A DNA stretch of 18,559 nucleotides from Halicephalobus mephisto (GCA_009193035.1 SWDT01000573.1:1-18559); one strand, 5' to 3'; shown: positions 1-10,406, counted from the stretch's first letter. The notes: a model not told the origin generated them from the sequence alone. Program-made: numbers and translations.

Positions 1-59
1 GTAATACATCCAATTAGGCAAATCAGTAAATTATATCCAAAATCGTCTGCTATTGTTTT

Positions 60-400
60 TGATTCAAGAGCCGTATCATAAGTAGACTATTATGCAGCTC
101 ACCTGGAGTTATTTTGGAGAACCCACTTTCATCACATGAGATAATACAGCCTATAAGAATTCTTTTCTGTTGAGCAATAACCGTGAGCAGTAGGTGCAGC
201 AATAATCTCGATTATGACGCAATAGTTTATGAAGATTTACTTATTCATCCTTTCCGTCTTTCCTCTGCATCTAAGAGTATTGTTAATTTAATAACTTCCT
301 ATCAGTTGTTCTGCAAATCGCTCCACGTCGTATGAGGATAAGCTTTGACTCTAGTCTTGAGAATCTCATTATTAATGGTAGCAGATTGAATTTAATTTTA
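60..400 (-). mobile_element. Decayed mariner-family transposase remnant
   Basis: Reading the minus strand, frame-broken pieces match mariner transposase layout. At about 400-300 there is a helix-turn-helix-like stretch (NNEILKTRVKAYPHTT, then after a frameshift VERFAEQLIGSY, a stop, INNTLR, RGK). Its spacing follows the family pattern of E-x-L-A-E, T-I-x-x-H-L, then G-K-V with no gaps. At 136-105 the catalytic-region signature C-D-E-(K)-W-V-L-x-N-N appears, with one base missing in the Lys codon and several stops just after it. The distance between the two parts is a little shorter than in intact elements, so small deletions are likely. No terminal inverted repeats were found; the left end may lie outside the window. 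It cannot encode an active enzyme. The subfamily is not identifiable by eye. Confidence 0.6.
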
Positions 401-420
401 AAAATAGCTTTAATAAAGCA

Positions 421-702
421 TAATTTACAGCCAATTTCTCTTAGTGTGTTACGTACTGCTTAGCAAAAATTAAAGAAATTTCTAAATTAAATGGGAGAAG
501 TTTAAAGCAATCAATGCATTGCTGGAATAAAACAATTGATTTTATCAGATGGGCGTTACATAGTAAAATTAGTTTACAGCTATAAATTAATCTGCAAGCA
601 CAACAATAGTGATTTTCACAAATAACATTTATTCGATAGTATATATTGTTGTTGTTAATTAAAAATTGTTGCCAAAGTTATTAATAATTTTCCAGAATCC
701 AG
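421..702. other. AT-rich stretch before the GT49 relic
   Basis: No convincing coding sequence is visible on either strand. A T-rich splice acceptor ending at 695 (attttccag) lies seven bases before the ATG at 703. It could be a trans-splice (spliced-leader) or 5'-UTR acceptor for the downstream glycosyltransferase relic. The N-terminal part of the mariner remnant could extend into this stretch, but I could not recognise it. Confidence 0.4.
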
Positions 703-2173
703 ATGTCTAAATGTCTTCTCTGTCCCAGAAAAGAGAGTGCTTTCTTAGTATTACTCCTAATTATTAAAGTAACTATTGTGCACTGCCAAAACAATATCTA
801 TAGTTAATTACGATGATTTAGATGTAGCTTTAGAAAATTTAATTATAGAAAGAAATAATGAAACGCACTTATGGAAAACAGAAATCCATTCAGATACGTA
901 CTGTGTTATCTACAACTATTGGAAAATGGGAGAAGAATATACTAAAGACCATATTACTCTAATTTTACATTCAACAATCGATTATGTGGGTCGCTTGAAA
1001 AAACATTTGGAAACATGGCAGGGAGGAATTTCTATTGCAATTTTGGTGCCGAATCCTGGAGATGGTAATGATCAACATTTTATAGATGCTTCGAAGAGTT
1101 ATTATTACTTTCAAGTAAGATCTAGATTTTCCAATTATTAACAGAACTTTCGTTCATAGGTAATTTTGAGAATTCTGGAGGCGCCGTTTTTCATTTACTT
1201 GAAGCAAAAAAAACCAAATTTCCATTCATCTCTACTTTGAAAAACAAAACTTCAAAAATTGCCCCTTCATAGCTATTCCAAATGATATGTTTGATCAAAC
1301 CATTAATTTGCAATCTATCAGACAGCATACAATCACTGAATTTTATCCGATAAATGTAGCCAGAAACATAGCGAGGAAAGGAATGAAAACAGAACTGTTC
1401 ACTTCGGGAGACATTGAACAGTTTTATGTTCAGAACTTTGAATCTAGAATGTTTAAACTCGCTAAGCAGGTTCTGTTAGAGTGAGTTAATAGTAATTCAC
1501 ATGTGATCACAGTAAGAGAGTTTCAGAGAAAAGCAAAATACCGTCATCATCTACAGAAGATTTGAGATCGAAGAAGGAATTCCCTTACCCACAACAAAAA
1601 AAGAATTGAAAGTCCGTCTTATGCGCAAACAAGCAATTTCATTCCATGACAAATTTTATAACTACGGTCACAAAATCCCATATTTCAATGAATGGCTTGA
1701 CCGAACAGAGAATTCAAACGAATCAAAGATCGTTCTGATCCTCCCGTACGAGAATGTCGACTGGGAACCTCAATTTGTTGGAGATAGCCGAGTTCCCTTC
1801 CATGATGAGAGATTTCCATACAGATTTCGAAATAACGTCCAATTAGTAATTTTCTTATTTGATTCCTCAAAGCTAATTAATAATGAGTTCTAGGGTCAGC
1901 ACCTTTGCTTCATGAATTTTACCTTCTCTTGCTAGTGATGTTTTCTCCATTCATCCAGGAGTGAAGAAGAAGGGAAGTTCAGACCATATGACTGCTCGAA
2001 TGATTATAAAACAACTGAATCCACAGTACCTTGTTGATCTCTTTAGTACAGAACTATCGGAAAAGTACCCTGGAAGAGAATACCAATGTTATGCATTTTG
2101 CAAATATCGAGGAAGCTGTCAATCACAAGTCAGAGGATTTAAGCCAATTCTTATTGATTTTAGTGAAGTATAA
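703..2173 (+). pseudogene. Glycosyltransferase family 49 (B4GAT1/bgnt-like) pseudogene
   Basis: Intact relatives are type II Golgi membrane enzymes that add a glucuronic acid or similar sugar. The pieces are in family order. The ATG at 703 opens a short signal-anchor stretch (SAFLVLLLIIKVTIV). 773-1114 carries ILHSTIDYVGRLKKHLETWQGGISIAIL. 1203-1480 carries YPINVARNIARKGMKT and SGDIEQF, the acidic motif at the metal/donor site. 1527-1845 carries VIIYRRFEI, FHDKFY, GHKIP and VDWEPQFVG/DERFPYRFRNNVQL. The end at about 1930-2173 carries SDVFSIHPGVKK. Clean introns are 1481-1526 (46 bp) and 1846-1893 (48 bp). The frame is broken near 770-805, between 1115 and 1204 (no GT-AG pair restores it, and a stop lies at 1200-1202) and near 1925-1932. 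The other exons contain no stops, so inactivation looks recent. The break near 770-805 could instead be an unusual intron. Sequencing error is the main alternative. Confidence 0.75.
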
Positions 2174-2603
2174 GGATATTCATCGAAACTAGAGTTCATT
2201 TTTATCTTCAAGCTGCGTTAATATTCTTAAACCTTTATTGTAAATTTACAGTAAAACAGAATACGGCTAATGGCTATGACCATTTCATTACGAAATTATG
2301 TTAAATTCGTGTTTAAGATAAAAATTATTATGAAAAAGCTAAAAATTTGTATCGCAATTCAAGCTTCCATTGTTGTTTACTTCGTAGAATAAAAAACAAA
2401 GATAAAGTACTCTTGATTAAAATCTTCCCTGGAGAGACTTGATGTCATTCAATTTACGATAAGATCTTGTAAGAAACGTCATGAATTGTCGACCCAATTT
2501 TTTATTCGCGGTATTCAATGTAGTTAAATTTAAGTTCTCTACTACTGATTTTTAAATAGTTAATATTATTACTTTCGTTTTGTTACTAGTATTCTGAAGA
2601 AAA
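2174..2603. other. Intergenic, GT49 relic to DUF229 gene
   Basis: AT-rich sequence with no supported coding or RNA gene. It should contain the promoter of the downstream DUF229 gene. No TATA-like or repeated element stood out. Confidence 0.5.
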
Positions 2604-4552
2604 ATGAGAGCTAAACTTACCAAGTACATACCGAACAGAATATTTTCATCACATAGTTTTCTACTAATAATTCCCGCGCTTTGTATTGGCTTATTTATGT
2701 TCATTCTTTTTTCTTATTCCAGTAGTAATGTGGAGATGCCAGTACCAATTGACTATGTGCTTCCCGTGGTCCTAGAAGAGGATTCTAATGATGAATGTAG
2801 ACTATTCGAAGCCGATCCTTTTGAGAGTGAAATGATGCCATTCATTACCTTCGCTAAACCACAGTGCGTTCCACAGAACCCGAGCATAACAAGACTTGAG
2901 AACAACCGAATAATCATCAATGAAAATAATTACCTCAATGTGACTTATAGCAACTGTTTTACCAAATGCCACTATCCAACAACAGAAAAGTTTTTCCACT
3001 CCTCAGACTGGCAAACCTTATCTCCTGAAAAGGAAATCACCTGTGATGTTGTCGAAATTCAATGCTATTACGAAACTCCGAAGGGTAGTGGATTCAATGT
3101 TCAAAAAGCGGCGTATTGGAACATTCATGTTCAAACTTATAGAAGGAATGACACTGTTCTAACTAATGACACGCAGAGACCGAGTGTGCACATTTTTGTA
3201 GTTGATTCAGTGAGTCATCCAGAAATGATCAGATCTCTCCCAAAAACGCTTACTTATCTCAGGGAGAAATTCGATATCGTTCCCTTCCCTTTCCATAGCC
3301 TCAATGGCAAAGTATCCTACCATAATGGATTTGCTGCTTTCTTCGGGAAGAATGTGGTTCCAGAAACCGTTAATGAAGGAATTTATCCTTCCAGACCAAC
3401 AGATTACAAGGATTTTGACCAATATCTGGATGACGACCAGTACATCGGGAAGATTTTTCAATCAGCGGACTATGTGACTGCTTTATGTGAAAGTACTCAA
3501 TCTTCCTTTTTCTCCAGATTCAAGGGATTTCAACAATTACCAGCAGATCATATTTGCAATCCAGCAGCAGGTGTTATCGACGAACAAAAGATTGAAGTCT
3601 TTTACAACAGATGTGACAACTATCATCACTATCAGTTTGAGTATTTGGAAAGTTTCGCGAAAGAATATGATAGACTGCCCAAATTCAGGTATGTAGATCT
3701 GTTTTTTCAGACTGTTCCGTATTTCTTACAAAGTAAGCTTTTAGCCTCAGCTGGAACACTCAATTGACTCATGAAAGTATTAACACATTGTACCCAGAAG
3801 ATGATAAATTTTTGGAGTTTTTCAAGTCTATAGAAAAAGAACTAGAAAATTCCTACTTTATCCTCATGGGTGATCATGGACCAAGATATGGTGACTTTAG
3901 GAATATTTCAGCGGGCCACAGAGAAAACCTCAACCCGGCCTTATTCATTAGTCTCCCAAAAGCTCTTCGAGAAAACCATCCGGAAGTCGTCGATATTGTG
4001 AAAAACAATTCTCGGAGATTGACTACCCACTATGATCTCTTCGCGACTCTCGTAGATATTGCTGACTCCAAAGACCCGAAATTCTCAAAAGAAAACCTAG
4101 TTCTGTACGGAAAATCATTCCTCAAACCCATCGAGGAACAGAGAAGTTGCAAATCTCTAATGATTCTCCCTGACCTCTGTATTTGTGAAATCCAGAAAAC
4201 ACTTATTCCCGATAAATCTATTGCCAGCAATATGGCCAACTTCGTGATTTCAAATATAAACAAAAAGACGATATTAATGAGGAACATTTGCCATTCTCTC
4301 ACACTAAGCCCTTATTCATCTCCAATACTAGAACAAGTCCATTTTCCAGGAATCACTGATGTGAATCTCTATAAGCTCCAATTCGAAACCTATCCGGGAA
4401 CCGGAAGATTCTGGACGTTTATCATCGAAAACAAAGAAGGAGAATATTCTATTATGGCTAATACAATTCATAGAGGAAGTGCGCGAAAACTGGATACTCT
4501 CTGCGATCCGCCATTTGCTCCAAACTTTTGTGCATGTAAATATTCTAAATAG
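2604..4552 (+). CDS. DUF229 family membrane-anchored protein (sulfatase/alkaline-phosphatase fold)
   Basis: Two exons, 2604-3688 and 3751-4552, join across a 62-bp intron with donor AG|GTATGT and acceptor cctcag. The split codon becomes Ser in the family motif KFSWNTQLTHES. The product is 628 aa, a usual length for DUF229. Residues 18-38 form one hydrophobic segment (SFLLIIPALCIGLF), giving a type II anchor, so the rest should be lumenal or extracellular. Family marks are the D-S-V-S motif at residue 201, F-x-K-N following, PADHICNP, the HHYQFEYL segment, and M-G-D-H-G-P-R-Y-G at 401-409. There D403 and H404 sit where alkaline-phosphatase-fold enzymes bind metal. The family is expanded in nematodes and its substrate is unknown. 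In this protein the segment usually containing a conserved N-K-V-G-D-N motif reads HSLNGKVSYHNGF, which is shortened. The gene appears intact. The ATG at 2604 is chosen because it places the anchor near the N-terminus. Confidence 0.88.
3689..3750 (+). other. Intron of the DUF229 gene
   Basis: A 62-bp intron. The first TTTTTTCAG inside it (ending at 3710) would give a 22-bp intron and the wrong frame; the acceptor at 3750 restores the family sequence. Without splicing the reading frame meets a stop at 3765-3767. Confidence 0.85.
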
Positions 4553-5364
4553 AAATTTTAAAATATTTTTACTATGTGCAGTTATTTGAAATGACTGATT
4601 GTAAATTATTAACAAAGTTCTAAAATATTTGTATAATTATAAAAGATCAGAAATTTACAATTATTTAATACTATATATTAGATGGTTTTTGAATGATAAT
4701 GTGTTATTTCATTTCAGTTATTTATACTTAGAAATAATGGATTTCTAAATTTCTTTCTGTTAAATATCATCAATAGATAAAAATAAAGCCGAAGAAATCA
4801 GTTTTAATGAACAGCTCGATGTTTCTTTTAGATGCATGAAAAGGAATTTTTGAAAAATTATCTCTTTAAAAAAATTACAAAAGGAATGATGAGCACTATT
4901 CATATATTTTAAGGTTAATTAGTGATCATTAAGACGATAGAGGAAATTAAAAACTATATTTTCAATCTAATTTACTGAGGATAAAAAATTCTAGCTTTGG
5001 ATTTAAAAGGAAAGGATAAAGGATTATATTTATATAATTTCATACATTTCTCATTGTTTATATAACTTCATTGGTATTCAGAAAGAAAATTAGTTTGATA
5101 AGTGGATTGTATTAAGAAGGGTTTGAATGAATATTCAAAAACATTAAAATCATCAATATTTCTAGTGAAATTGTAAATGTGACATCATAAAGCGGTCACA
5201 CATAAAATTAATTTTCCGATAAAATCAGATATTCCGTAGTTTTCCCATGGAGAAAAGACATCTTTTCATCTAATACCATTATAGATTCTTTATTGTTATA
5301 AACTCTTGAATCAGTTCTGATTATTCAATACTTTCTCTTTCATGCGTTTAAAACAAGGATAATT
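4553..5364. other. Intergenic, DUF229 gene to acyltransferase gene
   Basis: About 0.8 kb of very AT-rich sequence. An AATAAA at 4782-4787 is the first polyadenylation-like signal after the DUF229 stop, but it is some 230 bases away, so I am unsure it is used. No gene or RNA recognised. Confidence 0.4.
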
Positions 5365-7785
5365 ATGAAAGTCACCTTGAATCCTACATCGACTGGTAAG
5401 TTGTTTTTAGGAAGACAGAGTTTAGCAGGTTTGATTTTCACTTTTTGCTTTTATCCACAAGAATTTTAGCTCAATGTAGTCCTTTAATAAATAATGATAT
5501 TAGTCGTTCGAGTATCACGTCTATCAAAACTCCAAAGAAAAAAAGAGATGACCTCCAGTGTTGGAGAACCGTGGCCATCTTCGGAGTTGTGGTCTTCCAT
5601 GTCTGGCCAACGTGGTTCCCGAATGGATTCGTGGGTGTTGATATTTTCTTCGTCCTCTCCGGATTCCTGATGGCTACCATCATTCACAAACATAATTCTA
5701 AAGTTGATTTGGAAATTACCAAGGACTTTTATTTTCGGAGAATTAAAAGAATCGTTCCTGTCTACGTTTTCGTGCTTTTGATTGTCATCTTCCTGTTGTT
5801 CCTCTCTCTCTGGGAGGAAGAATTCGAAAACGTGAAGAAGGATGCTTACTGGGCTCTGGGATTTGTGTCCAATGAGCAGGACTTCTTTGAACATAGAGAC
5901 TACTTTGATACTCAAAACAACTTTAGGTATTTCAAACATTGTTGGTCCTTGGCAGTGGAAATGCAGTTTTATTTGATTGTCCCTGTATTGTTCATGCTGT
6001 GGCTCAACTTTTGGGGTTCTGGAAGGCACTTTACTCTGATGTTTATCTTTATCAGTTCACTAACTTTTCAAATAATATCAGAATCAGAGATAATGAGATA
6101 CGAATCGATGTTTTCGAGAATTTGGCAGTTCACAATTGGGATCGCTGCCGAAAGCTACAAACTAGATTTTGTAAATTTCTCCTCCATTCTTCACAATATT
6201 TTTGTGCAGATAATCTTTTTCTTCTGCTTTGTTCTCGAGTTTTTCCCGATTGCCTTAGATAGAGAAATTGTTTCCATACTTTGTGTGATCTCTTCAGGAT
6301 TCTTGATCACTGTCAGCTCCAGTGGAAAGAATTCCCCATTTAATGTCTATCTAATGAATGATATGGTCAAGAAAGCCCTTGTCTATTGCGGAGACTTCAG
6401 CTACATCCTTTATCTTGTTCATTGGCCCTTAATTACTTACTGTAGGTTCGTTAGAAACGTTACAGAGTTTTCTTTTTTTGGTTAGTTGCTGGTGATTTAA
6501 GTTCTTGAATGAATGTGGTGATTTCAGAAGGAATAGTGGTAATTTTGGCTTGCTTCATGCTAGCTATTATTGCTCATCATTTGATTGAGAATCCGTTGAT
6601 CAAGTATTGTGATTCTTTTAAAAGATTATGTACGGTAACTCTCCTATTATATTTCTTTACTTCTCTTCTTCGGATGTCTCATCATCCTACTGTATTGACA
6701 GGATCTCCAGAGAAATTTGTCTCGACTATTTCATCGATAACTTCCAATGAGGAGACTTTCACCCCCGTCAATGGCTCTAATCCCATTCCTGTATTTTATG
6801 GCTATCCAGTGTCAAATCTAACTTTTGAAATGTTCAGAAGGATACTCAAACTTGACGATCCTTTAATCATTCCAGATGGATGGTCGGTAGAGAATGAAAT
6901 TGAGTTTGCTCAGAAAGTTATCCATGACCGTTGTAAGATTTGGGATTATAACTGTCAAGACACTTATGAAAATTGGACAACAATCCCCAAAATTAGTAGA
7001 ATGCACTTTTGTGAAAATTCTCTCTTTCCTAACGGAAACTACACAGCGTTAGTAATTGGGAATTCTCACAGTGACTGTGGAGCCGGAGCAATTTACTTGA
7101 ATCCATTGTTCAGAAAAGTTATCACGATGTCCGCCTATGGAATCAGAATTCCCTCTGAATCAAACGCCGATTCTGATACTCTTCTCGCTAATGCAGCAAT
7201 GCTGCAAGTGCTCGAAAAGTTCAAACCAGATGTTGTCTTTTCCCTGAATTTCTACAAAGGAGAAATAGTGGATGTACCTGTCGTTGAGCCTATTTATGAA
7301 GATTATGGATTCCGTGCTTTAGACAAGCTGGTTAAGCATATTTCAAAATTCACCAAAGCTATCATTATTAATCATTTGAACCTTGTATATAAGTTTCCCA
7401 TTACTCCAGAATATATTAGGCTTAAACATGAAGAGAAATCGATTGATTTTACGGTCCGTAAACAGGTAAATCGATGAAATTAAGTTGATTATAAACCAAA
7501 TCTCCAATAATTATATTTCAGACGATTGGACCTCTTGCCGAAGAAAACCAAAATCTCAAAAAACGTTTCGATGCTCTAGATTGCCCGAAGTGTTACTTTT
7601 GGGATTATTCAGAAGCCTTTTGTGGAGACAACTACTGCAATCCCATAGACGAGAATACAAAGCTACCCTTAATCAGAGATGAACATCATGTGGGAATCCT
7701 GACACAGAGAAGGTTTAAACCGATTTTGGATAAAGTAGTAAAGAGAGCTCTGAATATTACGAATATAGATGATTGTGTTAAATAA
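5365..7785 (+). CDS. Acyltransferase-3 / SGNH hydrolase-type membrane protein (nematode OAC-like)
   Basis: Four exons: 5365-5395, 5470-6480, 6528-7465 and 7522-7785. The introns of 74, 47 and 56 bp all join in phase, giving 747 aa. The first exon is only 31 bases. It is chosen because its donor G|GTAAGT and the acceptor ttttag at 5469 restore frame, and no other ATG suits the following sequence. The N-terminal half is the integral-membrane acyltransferase domain. H54 lies in FHVWP, followed by the family signature FPNGFVGVDIFFVLSGFLM, the basic loop FRRIKRIVP, HCWSLAVEMQFY and YILYLVHWPLI. The C-terminal half resembles the lumenal SGNH hydrolase-like domain: G-N-S-H with nucleophile candidate S527, and D713-x-x-H716 near the end. 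Such proteins move acyl groups across a membrane onto an acceptor. In worms the substrates of most members are unknown. All expected catalytic residues are present, so it is probably functional. Confidence 0.87.
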
Positions 7786-8334
7786 TAGTGTTTTATTTTT
7801 CATTAAAAATGTCAGATCGTCATGGACCGAGTTGGTTTGCGAGGAAGATAAGAAATATAGCACCTTTGTTTACTATTAACACGGATACTAAATGTTCTCT
7901 AAATTCTTAAAATTTGTGTTTTTAACATAATCGGGCTTTGTTGAATGAAAATCATTTTTTATATGTTTCTCATATTCCTTTATCTCGTTTGTAGTCTTCG
8001 TAGTGATTTTTTACAATAACTAATGTTGAACTTATTCAATCTCTGTACATGATCAAATTTAAGAATTATTTACTAATTTTCAAACATCTACAAATATATA
8101 CGTGTCGTAAAATATTGGTGATAATATCTTGTTTAAACTTTCTGATAATGTTCATATTCAACTTTAGATTCATTTCAGTATTATGTTTTTAATTTTATTT
8201 AAAGTACCAAACATTATACAGACTGTTCTACTGTAGAAGTACATTTTTGTGGTGAAAATTTATTTGTTTATTTATTTCCCGTTTATGCATTTTTTTGAAA
8301 TCCTGATAAATGGATAATATTGAAGAAAATACAC
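7786..8334. other. Intergenic between two converging genes
   Basis: About 0.55 kb of AT-rich sequence between the 3' ends of the plus-strand acyltransferase gene and the minus-strand transthyretin-like gene. An attaaa variant polyadenylation signal occurs shortly after the acyltransferase stop, at 7802-7807. No gene seen. Confidence 0.4.
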
Positions 8335-9558
8335 TTAAATATCTAGCCGGACTGTTTCGACTTCGACAATGTCTTCTGGAAGATACTTTCCGGGTATTTC
8401 AATTCTGAAAATAGAGTATTATTTAACTGCCATTATTGAATCTAATAAGTGGGGATTTTAGTCAAGATAGCAAAATCTTAGAAATTAAAACAGTCAGTTT
8501 TAGATTATTTTAACAAAGCGCAAATGGATAGGTTTTATTTGAAAATTGTCGAAAACCTTTGAATAGGAAAAATATTTTAAGTTAATTTTTTTTTGAAAAA
8601 TTTATAATGTAACGAGACATTAATATTAGAAATTTAGGAAATTATAATTGATATCAATTAGTGTTAAATGTCAGTGAAATGTTTAATTTTAAAGAATGAT
8701 AGCAAGTTGGAATATGAACAAAAATAAAAAAAATGTAAAAGTTGATTCGTTCGAGACTAGTGAAGACAGCAAATGTGATACTACAGTGGAATCTCGATAT
8801 AAAGCACCCTCAAGGGACCGGACAAATCGTGCCTTATATCTCGGGGTGCCTTTTATTGAGGGTCGAATATGACTAAAATTCCTTAAATTTTCGCAAATTT
8901 GTATGTGGGCCAAACTAACGCACTGAAACCGTGCCTTATAGCCTGGGTGCGTTATATCGAGATTCCACTGTATTTAAATTTCACTCCTTATATCGAATTT
9001 CGTCATTTAAATCCAAAATTCGACCGAAAATAATAACCGATTTTGTATATTAATGATTTCGAACAGATCAGATGTAGTAAATTTCCTTGAAATTCCTTTA
9101 TATTTTAGTTTTTTTATTTATGGTTAATGGATTTATTCAAAAGTAAACCCACTCTTTAACTCTAAAAGAGATGCTGACAGTATGTCCTGGTTCGGGGCAT
9201 CTATGACGAACTTCGATTTTAGGGTCTGGATCGTTCCAACTGAACATGTCATCCCCGCACCCTTCAATCACATAATTCCCGATTTCATCAGTGAAGTTAC
9301 TTCCCATGAGGTCATCCGTTTCCCATGGAAGAGCTGAAATAATTTATAATTTTTATATTTGTAAATTTCATTAATGAAAGAATGAAGTTACTTACAGTCT
9401 TCATCTAGAAGCCTGACTTCAACGTTGGAGGCCATGTACTTGTCTGTTGGGCAAATCACTTTGCCTGTGGCTCGAACACAGCGAGTTTTTGATTCACAAA
9501 TAGTCATTAAGACGAAAAGGAGGAAAACGAAACAATATCGCCTTAGAATGGACGTCAT
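8335..9558 (-). CDS. Transthyretin-like family secreted protein (nematode TTR-like), phase problem before last exon
   Basis: Nematode transthyretin-like proteins are small secreted beta-sandwich proteins; some act as bridging or signalling factors. Exon 1 is 9558-9396 and carries a signal peptide (ILRRYCFVFLLFVLMTICES), then V-x-A-T-G-K-V-x-C. A 62-bp intron (9395-9334) with a perfect donor and TTTCAG acceptor follows. Exon 2 begins at 9333 with ETDDLMGSNFTDEIGNY and DPDPKIEVRHRC, classic for the family. The expected C-terminal strand is found at 8404-8335 (IEIPGKYLPEDIVEVETVRL, stop), behind a TTTTCAG. The natural donor A|GTTAAA at 9160 leaves one base too many to join it in frame. Unspliced, exon 2 runs to a stop at 9137 and gives 119 aa with an atypical tail. 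Either the gene carries a one-base lesion, the splice is unusual, or the sequence has an error. The family call is firm; integrity is not. Confidence 0.8.
8405..9160 (-). other. Large putative last intron of the TTR-like gene
   Basis: About 756 bp between the probable donor at 9160 (minus strand) and the acceptor next to 8404, more than ten times the usual intron size here. It contains the MITE at 8784-8970 and a 16-bp perfect palindrome at 8645-8660. No extra exon that would fix the phase was recognised. Confidence 0.5.
8784..8970. mobile_element. MITE with Tc1/mariner/pogo-like ends
   Basis: A 187-bp element bounded by terminal inverted repeats at 8784-8809 and 8945-8970. They match at 25 of 26 bases and begin cagtggaatctcgatataa. 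It is flanked on both sides by TA (8782-8783 and 8971-8972), the target duplication of the Tc1/mariner/pogo superfamily. There is no transposase reading frame, so it is non-autonomous. An internal motif, gtgccttata followed by a ggtgc block, occurs twice (from 8829 and from 8931), so the ends are built of related sub-repeats. The near-identity of its ends suggests a fairly recent insertion. Confidence 0.85.
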
Positions 9559-9600
9559 AGTTGAGAGTCCGCCGAATTCCTTTTGACTACACTGTTGAAT

Positions 9601-9608
9601 TCTGAAAA
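9601..9608 (-). promoter_or_regulatory. Probable trans-splice or 5'-UTR acceptor of the TTR-like gene
   Basis: On the minus strand a perfect nematode acceptor (tttttcag) ends at 9602, leaving a leader of about 43 bases before the ATG at 9558. Such a site without an upstream coding exon is typical of spliced-leader addition. A non-coding upstream exon is the alternative. Confidence 0.45.
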
Positions 9609-10057
9609 ATTTGATTTCGATAATTTTAAAATAATCAGTTTTTGTGGAAATAAAAACATGTTTAATAAACGAAAATAATAAAAAAATTCGTGATTAAATT
9701 CTTCAAAAATAAAAAAAAATTAACAACTGAATCGAACTAAAATGATCAAGTAAAAAGAGGATCGTATACTGTAATACTATTATATATTTTTTTGCAATAA
9801 AACAACCCAAAAATACCGACTGAAAGCGGATTATAAGGAAAATATTTCACTGTCTTGAACTTAGATGAAACCAATGTCAAAACATCCTGCAAAAAGCAAA
9901 ATAATTCAGCTGTAAAACCCGTGGACACCAAAGTTGTTTTCTCATAACCTTTTTTATCAACTAAATAGATAAAAAGCAATTGAATTTGAGTTTGGATAAA
10001 TATGGAAAAATTAACTATAGTCATTTTTATCTATAATGAAAGAAAATAAATTTAATT
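9609..10057. other. AT-rich stretch, no supported gene
   Basis: A 92-codon open frame on the minus strand (10024-9746) has no recognisable family and AT-driven composition. It lies just downstream of the MSP-like fragment on the same strand, so it might be remnant sequence of that gene, but I could not align it to the C-terminal half of an MSP domain. Confidence 0.35.
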
Positions 10058-10246
10058 CTAATAGCTCATGAAATTAACAGCTTTCAAAAATTGTCTGCAA
10101 TCACTCAACCCATGTGGAAGAAAAATATAAATCGACCTTTTGGTGGATTTGATTTTGATCGAAAAGCCAACAGTTGTTCCGGTGATGTTGATGGGATAAA
10201 CTAAATTCCTTGCGGTCCTTTCGTTATAGATAAAAAAGAATTTCAT
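10058..10246 (-). pseudogene. Possible MSP-domain (major sperm protein-like) gene fragment
   Basis: The 62 codons beginning KFFFIYNERTARNL align without gaps to the first half of a nematode MSP domain. The aligned features are a hydrophobic strand ending in F, I-x-I-T in the next strand, then T-V-G-F-S-I-K where the family has R-I-G-W/F-x-I-K, K-R a few residues on, and L-K-A-V where the family has L-x-A-V. Identity is low, so the call rests on spacing and pattern. The usual N-terminal segment before the first strand is absent: an in-frame stop lies six bases before the ATG. The second half of the domain is missing after the stop at 10058. MSP and MSP-domain proteins act in amoeboid sperm motility and signalling. 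This copy looks like a decayed piece; a diverged functional exon is less likely. Confidence 0.4.
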
Positions 10247-10387
10247 AAATTAAAATCGTCAATGACTGAGAAAAGTTATTTGTTCAACTTTGATCTCGAC
10301 ATGAACGATAATTTTTTGCAACACGATAACTTAATTCAAAGACATTACTTTTCAGATGAAACTTGTATTTTGAAATATTTAACAAAT

Positions 10388-10406
10388 ATGAAAATAAACG
10401 TCTATA
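10388..10406 (+). repeat. Left 19-bp target-site duplication
   Basis: The sequence atgaaaataaacgtctata is identical to 10565-10583. The two copies bracket the retrotransposon fragment, as expected from target-primed reverse transcription. Confidence 0.9.

Noticed and set aside
3689..3710. A 22-bp intron with perfect-looking ends (GTATGT to TTTTTTCAG) in the DUF229 gene
   Set aside because: Too short to splice and it does not restore the family sequence; the 62-bp version to 3750 does both.
8645..8660. 16-bp perfect palindrome taattgatatcaatta
   Set aside because: AT-rich palindromes of this size are not rare here and it lies in an intron with no other support for a binding site.
9746..10024. 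92-codon minus-strand open frame next to the MSP-like fragment
   Set aside because: Could not be aligned to the second half of an MSP domain or any known family; composition is AT-driven.
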